Counted from the stretch's first letter, positions 1-14,258 are shown. The stretch is DNA of 64,000 bases from Rallus limicola (GCA_022605955.1 JAKCOZ010000336.1:62001-126000); one strand, 5' to 3'. Notes: generated by a model from the letters alone, not told the origin. Program-made: numbers and translations.

Positions 1-2972
1 TTGCCTGGAAAGAGGGAACATGCCTGGAACCTCCTACGGTGCTTTTCTCGGCCCTAGCAGACTGCAGTTCAAAACATGCTAAACGTCCAGCAATAACTCC
101 CAAAGTAAAGAAGCTAGGCATGAAAGGCATAGCTTGTCTGAAACCTCCTAACAGGACACACAAGCAGACCCTGTCACTTTGGCTCTCAGCCTTTTCCTTT
201 GCCTGGAAAGAAGGAACATACCTGCTACCTCCTACAGTGCTTTTCTCGGCCCTAGCAGACTGCAGTTCAAAACATGCTAAACGTCCAGCAATAACTCCCA
301 AAGTAAAGAAGCTAGGATTGAAAGGCATAGCTTGTCTGAAACCTCCTAACAGGACACACAAGCAGACCCTGTCACTTTGGCTCTCAGCCTTTTCCTTTGC
401 CTGGAAAGAGGGAACATGCCTGGAAGCTCCTACGGTGCTTTTCTCGGCCCTAGCAGACTGCAGTTCAAAACATGCTAAACGTCCAGCAATAACTCCCAAA
501 GTAAAGAAGCTAGGACTGAAAGGCATAGCTTGTCTGAAACCTCCTAACAGGACACACAAGCAGACCCTGTCACTTTGGCTCTCAGCCTTTTCCTTTGCCT
601 GGAAAGAGGGAACATGCCAGGAACCTCCTACGGTGCTTTTCTCGGCCCTAGCAGACTGCAGTTCAAAACATGCTAAACGTCCAGCAATAACTCCCAAAGT
701 AAAGAAGCTAGGACTGAAAGGCATAGCTTGTCTGAAACCTCCTAACAGGACACACAAGCTGACCCTGTCACTTTGGCTCTCAGCCTTTTCCTTTGCCTGG
801 AAAGAGGGAACATGCCTGGAACCTCCTACGGTGCTTTTCTCGGCCCTAGCAGACTGCACTTCAAAACATGCTAAACGTCCAGCAATAACTCCCAAAGTAA
901 AGAAGCTAGGCATGAAAGGCATAGCTTGTCTGAAACCTCCTAACAGGACACACAAGCAGACCCTGTCACTTTGGCTCTCAGCCTTTTCCTTTGCATGGAA
1001 AGAAGGAACATACCTGCTACCTCCTACGGTGCTTTTCTCGGCCCTAGCAGACTGCAGTTCAAAACATGCTAAACGTCCAGCAATAACTCCCAAAGTAAAG
1101 AAGCTAGGACTGAAAGGCATAGCTTGTCTGAAACCTCCTAACAGGACACACAAGCAGACCCTGTCACTTTGGCTCTCAGCCTTTTCCTTTGCCTGGAAAG
1201 AGGGAACATGCCTGGAACCTCCTACGGTGCTTTTCTCGGCCCTAGCAGACTGCAGTTCAAAACATGCTAAACGTCCAGCAATAACTCCCAAAGTAAAGAA
1301 GCTAGGCATGAAAGGCATAGCTTGTCTGAAACCTCCTAACAGGACACACAAGCAGACCCTGTCACTTTGGCTCTCAGCCTTTTCCTTTGCCTGGAAAGAA
1401 GGAACATACCTGCTACCTCCTACAGTGCTTTTCTCGGCCCTAGCAGACTGCAGTTCAAAACATGCTAAACGTCCAGCAATAACTCCCAAAGTAAAGAAGC
1501 TAGGACTGAAAGGCATAGCTTGTCTGAAACCTCCTAACAGGACACACAAGCAGACCCTGTCACTTTGGCTCTCAGCCTTTTCCTTTGCCTGGAAAGAGGG
1601 AACATGCCTGGAACCTCCTACGGTGCTTTTCTCGGCCCTAGCAGACTGCAGTTCAAAACATGCTAAACGTCCAGCAATAACTCCCAAAGTAAAGAAGCTA
1701 GGACTGAAAGGCATAGCTTGTCTGAAACCTCCTAACAGGACACACAAGCAGACCCTGTCACTTTGGCTCTCACCCTTTTCCTTTGCCTGGAAAGAAGGAA
1801 CATACCTGCTACCTCCTACAGTGCTTTTCTCGGCCCTAGCAGACTGCAGTTCAAAACATGCTAAACGTCCAGCAATAACTCCCAAAGTAAAGAAGCTAGG
1901 ACTGAAAGGCATAGCTTGTCTGAAACCTCCTAACAGGACACACAAGCTGACCCTGTCACTTTGGCTCTCAGCCTTTTCCTTTGCCTGGAAAGAGGGAACA
2001 TGCCTGGAGCCTCCTACGGTGCTTTTCTCGGCCCTAGCAGACTGCAGTTCAAAACATGCTAAACGTCCAGCAATAACTCCCAAAGTAAAGAAGCTAGGAT
2101 TGAAAGGCATAGCTTGTCTGAAACCTCCTATCAGGACACACAAGCAGACCCTGTCACTTTGGCTCTCAGCCTTTTCCTTTGCCTGGAAAGAGGGAACATG
2201 CCTGGAACCTCCTACGGTGCTTTTCTCGGCCCTAGCAGACTGCAGTTCAAAACATGCTAAACGTCCAGCAATAACTCCCAAAGTAAAGAAGCTAGGCATG
2301 AAAGGCATAGCTTGTCTGAAACCTCCTAACAGGACACACAAGCAGACCCTGTCACTTTGGCTCTCAGCCTTTTCCTTTGCATGGAAAGAGGGAACATGCC
2401 TGGAACCTCCTACGGTGCTTTTCTCGGCCCTAGCAGACTGCAGTTCAAAACATGCTAAACGTCCAGCAATAACTCCCAAAGTAAAGAAGCTAGGCATGAA
2501 AGGCATAGCTTGTCTGAAACCTCCTAACAGGACACACAAGCAGACCCTGTCACTTTGGCTCTCAGCCTTTTCCTTTGCCTGGAAAGAGGGAACATGCCTG
2601 GAACCTCCTACGGTGCTTTTCTCGGCCCTAGCAGACTGCAGTTCAAAACATGCTAAACGTCCAGCAATAACTCCCAAAGTAAAGAAGCTAGGCATGAAAG
2701 GCATAGCTTGTCTGAAACCTCCTAACAGGACACACAAGCAGACCCTGTCACTTTGGCTCTCAGCCTTTTCCTTTGCCTGGAAAGAAGGAACATACCTGCT
2801 CCCTCCTACGGTGCTTTTCTCGGCCCTAGCAGACTGCAGTTCAAAACATGCTAAACGTCCAGCAATAACTCCCAAAGTAAAGAAGCTAGGACTGAAAGGC
2901 ATAGCTTGTCTGAAACCTCCTAACAGGACACACAAGCAGACCCTGTCACTTTGGCTCTCAGCCTTTTCCTTT

Positions 2973-3764
2973 GCCTGGAAAGAAGGAACATACCTGCTAC
3001 CTATAAAAGTGCTTTTCTCGGCCCTAGCAGACTGCAGTTCAAAAAATGCTAAACGTCCAGCAATAACTGCTAAAGTAAAGAAGCTAGGACTGAAAGGCAT
3101 AGCTTGTCTGAAACCTCCTAACAGGACACACAAGCAGACTCTGTCACTTTGGCTCTCAGCCTTTTCCTTTGCCTGGAAAGAGGGAACATGCCTGGAACCT
3201 CCTACGGTGCTTTTCTCGGCCCTAGCAGACTGCAGTTCAAAACATGCTAAACGTCCAGCAATAACTCCCAAAGTAAAGAAGCTAGGACTGAAAGGCATAG
3301 CTTGTCTGAAACCTCCTAACAGGACACACAAGCAGACCCTGTCACTTTGGCTCTCAGCCTTTTCCTTTGCCTGGAAAGAGGGAACATGCCTGGAACCTCC
3401 TACGGTGCTTTTCTCGGCCCTAGCAGACTGCAGTTCAAAACATGCTAAACGTCCAGCAATAACTCCCAAAGTAAAGAAGCTAGGACTGAAAGGCATAGCT
3501 TGTCTGAAACCTCCTAACAGGACACACAAGCTGACCCTGTCACTTTGGCTCTCAGCCTTTTCCTTTGCCTGGAAAGAGGGAACATGCCTGGAACCTCCTA
3601 CGGTGCTTTTCTCGGCCCTAGCAGACTGCAGTTCAAAACTTGCTAAACGTCCAGCAATAACTCCCAAAGTAAAGAAGCTAGGATTGAAAGGCATAGCTTG
3701 TCTGAAACCTCCTATCAGGACACACAAGCAGACCCTGTCACTTTGGCTCTCAGCCTTTTCCTTT
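2973..3764 (+). repeat. 4-unit block, first copy of a 31-unit displaced duplication
   Basis: Four consecutive units carry ordered tags: CTATAAAAGTG (3001), AACTGCTAAAG (about 3066), CAGACTCTG (about 3135), CAAGCTGACC (about 3527) and AACTTGC (3637). The same tags in the same order recur 6138 bp (31 x 198) further on. A private AAAAAATGC at about 3051 is absent from the second copy. Confidence 0.9.
3002..3009 (+). other. TATAAAAG variant unit
   Basis: The usual CCTCCTACGGTGC is replaced by CCTATAAAAGTGC. This makes a perfect TATA-box-like octamer by substitution only. There is no gene downstream to promote, so I treat it as a lineage tag, not a promoter. Confidence 0.85.
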
Positions 3765-4754
3765 GCCTGGAAAGAGGGAACATGCCTGGAACCTCCTACG
3801 GTGCTTTTCTCGGCCCTAGCAGACTGCAGTTCAAAACATGCTAAACGTCCAGCAATAACTCCCAAAGTAAAGAAGCTAGGACTGAAAGGCATAGCTTGTC
3901 TGAAACCTCCTAACAGGACACACAAGCAGACCCTGTCACTTTGGCTCTCAGCCTTTTCCTTTGCCTGGAAAGAGGGAACATGCCTGGAACCTCCTACGGT
4001 GCTTTTCTCGGCCCTAGCAGACTGCAGTTCAAAACATGCTAAACGTCCAGCAATAACTCCCAAAGTAAAGAAGCTAGGCATGAAAGGCATAGCTTGTCTG
4101 AAACCTCCTAACAGGACACACAAGCTGACCCTGTCACTTTGGCTCTCAGCCTTTTCCTTTGCCTGGAAAGAGGGAACATGCCTGGAACCTCCTACGGTGC
4201 TTTTCTCGGCCCTAGCAGACTGCAGTTCAAAACATGCTAAACGTCCAGCAATAACTCCCAAAGTAAAGAAGCTAGGATTGAAAGGCATAGCTTGTCTGAA
4301 ACCTCCTAACAGGACACACAAGCAGACCCTGTCACTTTGGCTCTCAGCCTTTTCCTTTGCCTGGAAAGAGGGAACATGCCTGGAACCTCCTACGGTGCTT
4401 TTCTCGGCCCTAGCAGACTGCAGTTCAAAACATGCTAAACGTCCAGCAATAACTCCCAAAGTAAAGAAGCTAGGACTGAAAGGCATAGCTTGTCTGAAAC
4501 CTCCTAACAGGACACACAAGCAGACCCTGTCACTTTGGCTCTCAGCCTTTTCCTTTGCCTGGAAAGAGGGAACATGCCTGGAACCTCCTACGGTGCTTTT
4601 CTCGGCCCTAGCAGACTGCAGTTCAAAACATGCTAAACGTCCAGCAATAACTCCCAAAGTAAAGAAGCTAGGCATGAAAGGCATAGCTTGTCTGAAACCT
4701 CCTAACAGGACACACAAGCAGACCCTGTCACTTTGGCTCTCAGCCTTTTCCTTT

Positions 4755-6734
4755 GCCTGGAAAGAGGGAACATGCCTGGAACCTCCTACAGTGCTTTTCT
4801 CGGCCCTAGCAGACTGCAGTTCAAAACATGCTAAACGTCCAGCAATAACTCCCAAAGTAAAGAAGCTAGGACTGAAAGGCATAGCTTGTCTGAAACCTCC
4901 TAACAGGACACACAAGCAGACCCTGTCACTTTGGCTCTCAGCCTTTTCCTTTGCCTGGAAAGAGGGAACATGCCTGGTACCTCCTACGGTGCTTTTCTCG
5001 GCCCTAGCAGACTGCAGTTCAAAACATGCTAAACGTCCAGCAATAACTCCCAAAGTAAAGAAGCTAGGACTGAAAGGCATAGCTTGTCTGAAACCTCCTA
5101 ACAGGACACACAAGCTGACCCTGTCACTTTGGCTCTCAGCCTTTTCCTTTGCCTGGAAAGAGGGAACATGCCTGGAACCTCCTACGGTGCTTTTCTCGGC
5201 CCTAGCAGACTGCAGTTCAAAACTTGCTAAACGTCCAGCAATAACTCCCAAAGTAAAGAAGCTAGGATTGAAAGGCATAGCTTGTCTGAAACCTCCTAAC
5301 AGGACACACAAGCAGACCCTGTCACTTTGGCTCTCAGCCTTTTCCTTTGCCTGGAAAGAGGGAACATGCCTGGAACCTCCTACGGTGCTTTTCTCGGCCC
5401 TAGCAGACTGCAGTTCAAAACATGCTAAACGTCCAGCAATAACTCCCAAAGTAAAGAAGCTAGGACTGAAAGGCATAGCTTGTCTGAAACCTCCTAACAG
5501 GACACACAAGCAGACCCTGTCACTTTGGCTCTCAGCCTTTTCCTTTGCCTGGAAAGAGGGAACATGCCTGGAACCTCCTACGGTGCTTTTCTCGGCCCTA
5601 GCAGACTGCAGTTCAAAACATGCTAAACGTCCAGCAATAACTCCCAAAGTAAAGAAGCTAGGCATGAAAGGCATAGCTTGTCTGAAACCTCCTAACAGGA
5701 CACACAAGCAGACCCTGTCACTTTGGCTCTCAGCCTTTTCCTTTGCCTGGAAAGAGGGAACATGCCTGGAACCTCCTACAGTGCTTTTCTCGGCCCTAGC
5801 AGACTGCAGTTCAAAACATGCTAAACGTCCAGCAATAACTCCCAAAGTAAAGAAGCTAGGACTGAAAGGCATAGCTTGTCTGAAACCTCCTAACAGGACA
5901 CACAAGCAGACCCTGTCACTTTGGCTCTCAGCCTTTTCCTTTGCCTGGAAAGAGGGAACATGCCTGGTACCTCCTACGGTGCTTTTCTCGGCCCTAGCAG
6001 ACTGCAGTTCAAAACATGCTAAACGTCCAGCAATAACTCCCAAAGTAAAGAAGCTAGGACTGAAAGGCATAGCTTGTCTGAAACCTCCTAACAGGACACA
6101 CAAGCTGACCCTGTCACTTTGGCTCTCAGCCTTTTCCTTTGCCTGGAAAGAGGGAACATGCCTGGAACCTCCTACGGTGCTTTTCTCGGCCCTAGCAGAC
6201 TGCAGTTCAAAACTTGCTAAACGTCCAGCAATAACTCCCAAAGTAAAGAAGCTAGGACTGAAAGGCATAGCTTGTCTGAAACCTCCTAACAGGACACACA
6301 AGCAGACCCTGTCACTTTGGCTCTCAGCCTTTTCCTTTGCATGGAAAGAGGGAACATGCCTGGAACCTCCTACGGTGCTTTTCTCGGCCCTAGCAGACTG
6401 CAGTTCAAAACATGCTAAACGTCCAGCAATAACTCCCAAAGTAAAGAAGCTAGGACTGAAAGGCATAGCTTGTCTGAAACCTCCTAACAGGACACACAAG
6501 CAGACCCTGTCACTTTGGCTCTCAGCCTTTTCCTTTGCCTGGAAAGAGGGAACATGCCTGGAACCTCCTACGGTGCTTTTCTCGGCCCTAGCAGACTGCA
6601 GTTCAAAACATGCTAAACGTCCAGCAATAACTCCCAAAGTAAAGAAGCTAGGCATGAAAGGCATAGCTTGTCTGAAACCTCCTAACAGGACACACAAGCA
6701 GACCCTGTCACTTTGGCTCTCAGCCTTTTCCTTT
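4755..6734 (+). repeat. Two adjacent copies of a 5-unit (990 bp) higher-order repeat
   Basis: Units 4755-5744 and 5745-6734 carry the same ordered tags at exactly 990 bp spacing: CCTACAGTG in an otherwise CCTGGAACC-type unit (4790, 5780), CCTGGTACC (about 4974, 5964), CAAGCTGACC (5111, 6101) and AACTTGCTAA (5221, 6211). The copies are not identical: the AACTTG unit has AGGATTG in the first copy and AGGACTG in the second. The AACTTG tag also occurs 1584 bp (8 units) upstream at 3637, so the block grew from an existing local pattern. Confidence 0.9.
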
Positions 6735-9110
6735 GCCTGGAAAGAGGGAACATGCCTGGAAGCTCCTACGGTGCTTTTCTCGGCCCTAGCAGACTGCAGT
6801 TCAAAACATGCTAAACGTTCATCAATAACTCCCAAAGTAAAGAAGCTAGGCATGAAAGGCATAGCTTGTCTGAAACCTCCTAACAGGACACACAAGCAGA
6901 CCCTGTCACTTTGGCTCTCAGCCTTTTCCTTTGCCTGGAAAGAGGGAACATGCCTGGAACCTCCTACGGTGCTTTTCTCGGCCCTAGCAGACTGCAGTTC
7001 AAAACATGCTAAACGTCCAGCAATAACTCCCAAAGTAAAGAAGCTAGGCATGAAAGGCATAGCTTGTCTGAAACCTCCTAACAGGACACACAAGCAGACC
7101 CTGTCACTTTGGCTCTCAGCCTTTTCCTTTGCCTGGAAAGAGGGAACATGCCTGGAACCTCCTACGGTGCTTTTCTCGGCCCTAGCAGACTGCAGTTCAA
7201 AACATGCTAAACGTCCAGCAATAACTCCCAAAGTAAAGAAGCTAGGCATGAAAGGCATAGCTTGTCTGAAACCTCCTAACAGGACACACAAGCAGACCCT
7301 GTCACTTTGGCTCTCAGCCTTTTCCTTTGCCTGGAAAGAGGGAACATGCCTGGAACCTCCTACGGTGCTTTTCTCGGCCCTAGCAGACTGCAGTTCAAAA
7401 CATGCTAAACGTCCAGCAATAACTCCCAAAGTAAAGAAGCTAGGCATGAAAGGCATAGCTTGTCTGAAACCTCCTAACAGGACACACAAGCAGACCCTGT
7501 CACTTTGGCTCTCAGCCTTTTCCTTTGCCTGGAAAGAGGGAACATGCCTGGAACCTCCTACGGTGCTTTTCTCGGCCCTAGCAGACTGCAGTTCAAAACA
7601 TGCTAAACGTCCAGCAATAACTCCCAAAGTAAAGAAGCTAGGCATGAAAGGCATAGCTTGTCTGAAACCTCCTAACAGGACACACAAGCAGACCCTGTCA
7701 CTTTGGCTCTCAGCCTTTTCCTTTGCCTGGAAAGAGGGAACATGCCTGGAACCTCCTACGGTGCTTTTCTCGGCCCTAGCAGACTGCAGTTCAAAACATG
7801 CTAAACGTCCAGCAATAACTCCCAAAGTAAAGAAGCTAGGCATGAAAGGCATAGCTTGTCTGAAACCTCCTAACAGGACACACAAGAAGACCCTGTCACT
7901 TTGGCTCTCAGCCTTTTCCTTTGCCTGGAAAGAGGGAACATGCCTGGAACCTCCTACGGTGCTTTTCTCGGCCCTAGCAGACTGCAGTTCAAAACATGCT
8001 AAACGTCCAGCAATAACTCCCAAAGTAAAGAAGCTAGGCATGAAAGGCATAGCTTGTCTGAAACCTCCTAACAGGACACACAAGCAGACCCTGTCACTTT
8101 GGCTCTCAGCCTTTTCCTTTGCCTGGAAAGAGGGAACATGCCTGGAACCTCCTACGGTGCTTTTCTCGGCCCTAGCAGACTGCAGTTCAAAACATGCTAA
8201 ACGTCCAGCAATAACTCCCAAAGTAAAGAAGCTAGGACTGAAAGGCATAGCTTGTCTGAAACCTCCTAACAGGACACACAAGCAGACCCTGTCACTTTGG
8301 CTCTCAGCCTTTTCCTTTGCCTGGAAAGAGGGAACATGCCTGGAAGCTCCTACGGTGCTTTTCTCGGCCCTAGCAGACTGCAGTTCAAAACATGCTAAAC
8401 GTCCAGCAATAACTCCCAAAGTAAAGAAGCTAGGCATGAAAGGCATAGCTTGTCTGAAACCTCCTAACAGGACACACAAGCAGACCCTGTCACTTTGGCT
8501 CTCAGCCTTTTCCTTTGCCTGGAAAGAGGGAACATGCCTGGAACCTCCTACGGTGCTTTTCTCGGCCCTAGCAGACTGCAGTTCAAAACATGCTAAACGT
8601 CCAGCAATAACTCCCAAAGTAAAGAAGCTAGGCATGAAAGGCATAGCTTGTCTGAAACCTCCTAACAGGACACACAAGCAGACCCTGTCACTTTGGCTCT
8701 CAGCCTTTTCCTTTGCCTGGAAAGAGGGAACATGCCTGGAACCTCCTACTGTGCTTTTCTCGGCCCTAGCAGACTGCAGTTCAAAACATGCTAAACGTCC
8801 AGCAATAACTCCCAAAGTAAAGAAGCTAGGCATGAAAGGCATAGCTTGTCTGAAACCTCCTAACAGGACACACAAGCAGACCCTGTCACTTTGGCTCTCA
8901 GCCTTTTCCTTTGCCTGGAAAGAGGGAACATGCCTGGAACCTCCTACGGTGCTTTTCTCGGCCCTAGCAGACTGCAGTTCAAAACATGCTAAACGTCCAG
9001 CAATAACTCCCAAAGTAAAGAAGCTAGGACTGAAAGGCATAGCTTGTCTGAAACCTCCTAACAGGACACACAAGCAGACCCTGTCACTTTGGCTCTCAGC
9101 CTTTTCCTTT

Positions 9111-9902
9111 GCCTGGAAAGAAGGAACATACCTGCTACCTATAAAAGTGCTTTTCTCGGCCCTAGCAGACTGCAGTTCAAAACATGCTAAACGTCCAGCA
9201 ATAACTGCTAAAGTAAAGAAGCTAGGCATGAAAGGCATAGCTTGTCTGAAACCTCCTAACAGGACACACAAGCAGACTCTGTCACTTTGGCTCTCAGCCT
9301 TTTCCTTTGCCTGGAAAGAGGGAACATGCCTGGAACCTCCTACGGTGCTTTTCTCGGCCCTAGCAGACTGCAGTTCAAAACATGCTAAACGTCCAGCAAT
9401 AACTCCCAAAGTAAAGAAGCTAGGACTGAAAGGCATAGCTTGTCTGAAACCTCCTAACAGGACACACAAGCAGACCCTGTCACTTTGGCTCTCAGCCTTT
9501 TCCTTTGCCTGGAAAGAGGGAACATGCCTGGAACCTCCTACGGTGCTTTTCTCGGCCCTAGCAGACTGCAGTTCAAAACATGCTAAACGTCCAGCAATAA
9601 CTCCCAAAGTAAAGAAGCTAGGACTGAAAGGCATAGCTTGTCTGAAACCTCCTAACAGGACACACAAGCTGACCCTGTCACTTTGGCTCTCAGCCTTTTC
9701 CTTTGCCTGGAAAGAGGGAACATGCCTGGAACCTCCTACGGTGCTTTTCTCGGCCCTAGCAGACTGCAGTTCAAAACTTGCTAAACGTCCAGCAATAACT
9801 CCCAAAGTAAAGAAGCTAGGACTGAAAGGCATAGCTTGTCTGAAACCTCCTAACAGGACACACAAGCAGACCCTGTCACTTTGGCTCTCAGCCTTTTCCT
9901 TT
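9111..9902 (+). repeat. 4-unit block, second copy of the 31-unit displaced duplication
   Basis: Matches 2973-3764 tag for tag at +6138 bp: CTATAAAAGTG (9139), AACTGCTAAAG, CAGACTCTG, CAAGCTGACC and AACTTGC (9775). The unit after TATAAAAG has AGGCATG here but AGGACTG in the first copy, so conversion or mutation followed the duplication. Confidence 0.9.
9140..9147 (+). other. TATAAAAG variant unit
   Basis: Same substitution cluster as at 3002, 31 units away, inside the displaced 4-unit duplicate. Confidence 0.85.
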
Positions 9903-12900
9903 GCCTGGAAAGAGGGAACATGCCTGGAAGCTCCTACGGTGCTTTTCTCGGCCCTAGCAGACTGCAGTTCAAAACATGCTAAACGTCCAGCAATAACTCC
10001 CAAAGTAAAGAAGCTAGGACTGAAAGGCATAGCTTGTCTGAAACCTCCTAACAGGACACACAAGCAGACCCTGTCACTTTGGCTCTCAGCCTTTTCCTTT
10101 GCCTGGAAAGAGGGAACATGCCTGGAAGCTCCTACGGTGCTTTTCTCGGCCCTAGCAGACTGCAGTTCAAAACATGCTAAACGTCCAGCAATAACTCCCA
10201 AAGTAAAGAAGCTAGGCATGAAAGGCATAGCTTGTCTGAAACCTCCTAACAGGACACACAAGCAGACCCTGTCACTTTGGCTCTCAGCCTTTTCCTTTGC
10301 CTGGAAAGAGGGAACATGCCTGGAACCTCCTACGGTGCTTTTCTCGGCCCTAGCAGACTGCAGTTCAAAACATGCTAAACGTCCAGCAATAACTCCCAAA
10401 GTAAAGAAGCTAGGCATGAAAGGCATAGCTTGTCTGAAACCTCCTAACAGGACACACAAGCAGACCCTGTCACTTTGGCTCTCAGCCTTTTCCTTTGCCT
10501 GGAAAGAGGGAACATGCCTGGAAGCTCCTACGGTGCTTTTCTCGGCCCTAGCAGACTGCAGTTCAAAACATGCTAAACGTCCAGCAATAACTCCCAAAGT
10601 AAAGAAGCTAGGCATGAAAGGCATAGCTTGTCTGAAACCTCCTAACAGGACACACAAGCAGACCCTGTCACTTTGGCTCTCAGCCTTTTCCTTTGCCTGG
10701 AAAGAAGGAACATACCTGCTACCTCCTACAGTGCTTTTCTCGGCCCTAGCAGACTGCAGTTCAAAACACGCTAAACGTCCAGCAATAACTCCCAAAGTAA
10801 AGAAGCTAGGCATGAAAGGCATAGCTTGTCTGAAACCTCCTAACAAGACACACAAGCAGACCCTGTCACTTTGGCTCTCAGCCTTTTCCTTTGCCTGGAA
10901 AGAAGGAACATACCTGCTACCTCCTACAGTGCTTTTCTCGGCCCTAGCAGACTGCAGTTCAAAACATGCTAAACGTCCAGCAATAACTCCCAAAGTAAAG
11001 AAGCTAGGCATGAAAGGCATAGCTTGTCTGAAACCTTATAACAGGACACACAAGCAGACCCTGTCACTTTGGCTCTCAGCCTTTTCCTTTGCCTGGAAAG
11101 AGGGAACATGCCTGGAACCTCCTACGGTGCTTTTCTCGGCCCTAGCAGACTGCAGTTCAAAACATGCTAAACGTCCAGCAATAACTCCCAAAGTAAAGAA
11201 GCTAGGACTGAAAGGCATAGCTTGTCTGAAACCTCCTAACAGGACACACAAGCAGACCCTGTCACTTTGGCTCTCAGCCTTTTCCTTTGCCTGGAAAGAA
11301 GGAACATACCTGCTACCTCCTACAGTGCTTTTCTCGGCCCTAGCAGACTGCAGTTCAAAACATGCTAAACGTCCAGCAATAACTCCCAAAGTAAAGAAGC
11401 TAGGACTGAAAGGCATAGCTTGTCTGAAACCTCCTAACAGGACACACAAGCAGACCCTGTCACTTTGGCTCTCAGCCTTTTCCTTTGCCTGGAAAGAGGG
11501 AACATGCCTGGAACTTCCTACGGTGCTTTTCTCGGCCCTAGCAGACTGCAGTTCAAAACATGCTAAACGTCCAGCAATAACTCCCAAAGTAAAGAAGCTA
11601 GGCATGAAAGGCATAGCTTGTCTGAAACTTTATAACAGGACACACAAGCAGACCCTGTCACTTTGGCTCTCAGCCTTTTCCTTTGCCTGGAAAGAGGGAA
11701 CATGCCTGGAACCTCCTACGGTGCTTTTCTCGGCCCTAGCAGACTGCAGTTCAAAACATGCTAAACGTCCAGCAATAACTCCCAAAGTAAAGAAGCTAGG
11801 CCTGAAAGGCATAGCTTGTCTGAAACCTCCTAACAGGACACACAAGCAGACCCTGTCACTTTGGCTCTCAGCCTTTTCCTTTGCCTGGAAAGAGGGAACA
11901 TGCCTGGAACCTCCTACGGTGCTTTTCTCGGCCCTAGCAGACTGCAGTTCAAAACATGCTAAACGTCCAGCAATAACTCCCAAAGTAAAGAAGCTAGGAC
12001 TGAAAGGCATAGCTTGTCTGAAACCTCCTAACAGGACACACAAGCAGACCCTGTCACTTTGGCTCTCAGCCTTTTCCTTTGCCTGGAAAGAGGGAACATG
12101 CCTGGAACCTCCTACGGTGCTTTTCTCGGCCCTAGCAGACTGCAGTTCAAAACATGCTAAACGTCCAGCAATAACTCCCAAAGTAAAGAAGCTAGGCATG
12201 AAAGGCATAGCTTGTCTGAAACCTCCTAACAGGACACACAAGCAGACCCTGTCACTTTGGCTCTCAGCCTTTTCCTTTGCCTGGAAAGAGGGAACATGCC
12301 TGGAACCTCCTACGGTGCTTTTCTCGGCCCTAGAAGACTGCACTTCAAAACATGCTAAACGTCCAGCAATAACTCCCAAAGTAAAGAAGCTAGGCATGAA
12401 AGGCATAGCTTGTCTGAAACCTCCTAACAGGACACACAAGCAGACCCTGTCACTTTGGCTCTCAGCCTTTTCCTTTGCCTGGAAAGAAGGAACATACCTG
12501 CTACCTCCTACAGTGCTTTTCTCGGCCCTAGCAGACTGCAGTTCAAAACACGCTAAACGTCCAGCAATAACTCCCAAAGTAAAGAAGCTAGGCATGAAAG
12601 GCATAGCTTGTCTGAAACCTCCTAACAGGACACACAAGCAGACCCTGTCACTTTGGCTCTCAGCCTTTTCCTTTGCCTGGAAAGAGGGAACATGCCTGGA
12701 ACCTCCTACGGTGCTTTTCTCGGCCCTAGCAGACTGCAGTTCAAAACATGCTAAACGTCCAGCAATAACTCCCAAAGTAAAGAAGCTAGGATTGAAAGGC
12801 ATAGCTTGTCTGAAACCTCCTAACAGGACACACAAGAAGACCCTGTCACTTTGGCTCTCAGCCTTTTCCTTTGCCTGGAAAGAGGGAACATGCCTGGAAC

Positions 12901-14258
12901 CTCCTACGGTGCTTTTCTCGGCCCTAGCAGACTGCAGTTCAAAACATGCTAAACGTCCAGCAATAACTCCCAAAGTAAAGAAGCTAGGCATGAAAGGCAT
13001 AGCTTGTCTGAAACCTCCTAACAGGACACACAAGCAGACCCTGTCACTTTGGCTCTCAGCCTTTTCCTTTGCCTGGAAAGAGGGAACATGCCTGGAACCT
13101 CCTACGGTGCTTTTCTCGGCCCTAGCAGACTGCAGTTCAAAACATGCTAAACGTCCAGCAATAACTCCCAAAGTAAAGAAGCTAGGACTGAAAGGCATAG
13201 CTTGTCTGAAACCTCCTAACAGGACACACAAGCAGACCCTGTCACTTTGGCTCTCAGCCTTTTCCTTTGCCTGGAAAGAGGGAACATACCTGCTACCTCC
13301 TACAGTGCTTTTCTCGGCCCTAGCAGACTGCAGTTCAAAACATGCTAAACGTCCAGCAATAACTCCCAAAGTAAAGAAGCTAGGACTGAAAGGCATAGCT
13401 TGTCTGAAACCTCCTAACAGGACACACAAGCAGACCCTGTCACTTTGGCTCTCAGCCTTTTCCTTTGCCTGGAAAGAAGGAACATACCTGCTACCTCCTA
13501 CAGTGCTTTTCTCGGCCCTAGCAGACTGCAGTTCAAAACATGCTAAACGTCCAGCAATAACTCCCAAAGTAAAGAAGCTAGGACTGAAAGGCATAGCTTG
13601 TCTGAAACCTCCTAACAGGACACACAAGCAGACCCTGTCACTTTGGCTCTCAGCCTTTTCCTTTGCCTGGAAAGAGGGAACATGCCTGGAACCTCCTACG
13701 GTGCTTTTCTCGGCCCTAGCAGACTGCAGTTCAAAACATGCTAAACGTCCAGCAATAACTCCCAAAGTAAAGAAGCTAGGCATGAAAGGCATAGCTTGTC
13801 TGAAACCTCCTAACAGGACACACAAGCAGACCCTGTCACTTTGGCTCTCAGCCTTTTCCTTTGCCTGGAAAGAGGGAACATGCCTGGAACCTCCTACGGT
13901 GCTTTTCTCGGCCCTAGCAGACTGCAGTTCAAAACATGCTAAACGTCCAGCAATAACTCCCAAAGTAAAGAAGCTAGGATTGAAAGGCATAGCTTGTCTG
14001 AAACCTTATAACAGGACACACAAGCAGACCCTGTCACTTTGGCTCTCAGCCTTTTCCTTTGCCTGGAAAGAGGGAACATGCCTGGAACCTCCTACGGTGC
14101 TTTTCTCGGCCCTAGCAGACTGCAGTTCAAAACATGCTAAACGTCCAGCAATAACTCCCAAAGTAAAGAAGCTAGGACTGAAAGGCATAGCTTGTCTGAA
14201 ACCTCCTAACAGGACACACAAGCAGACCCTGTCACTTTGGCTCTCAGCCTTTTCCTTT

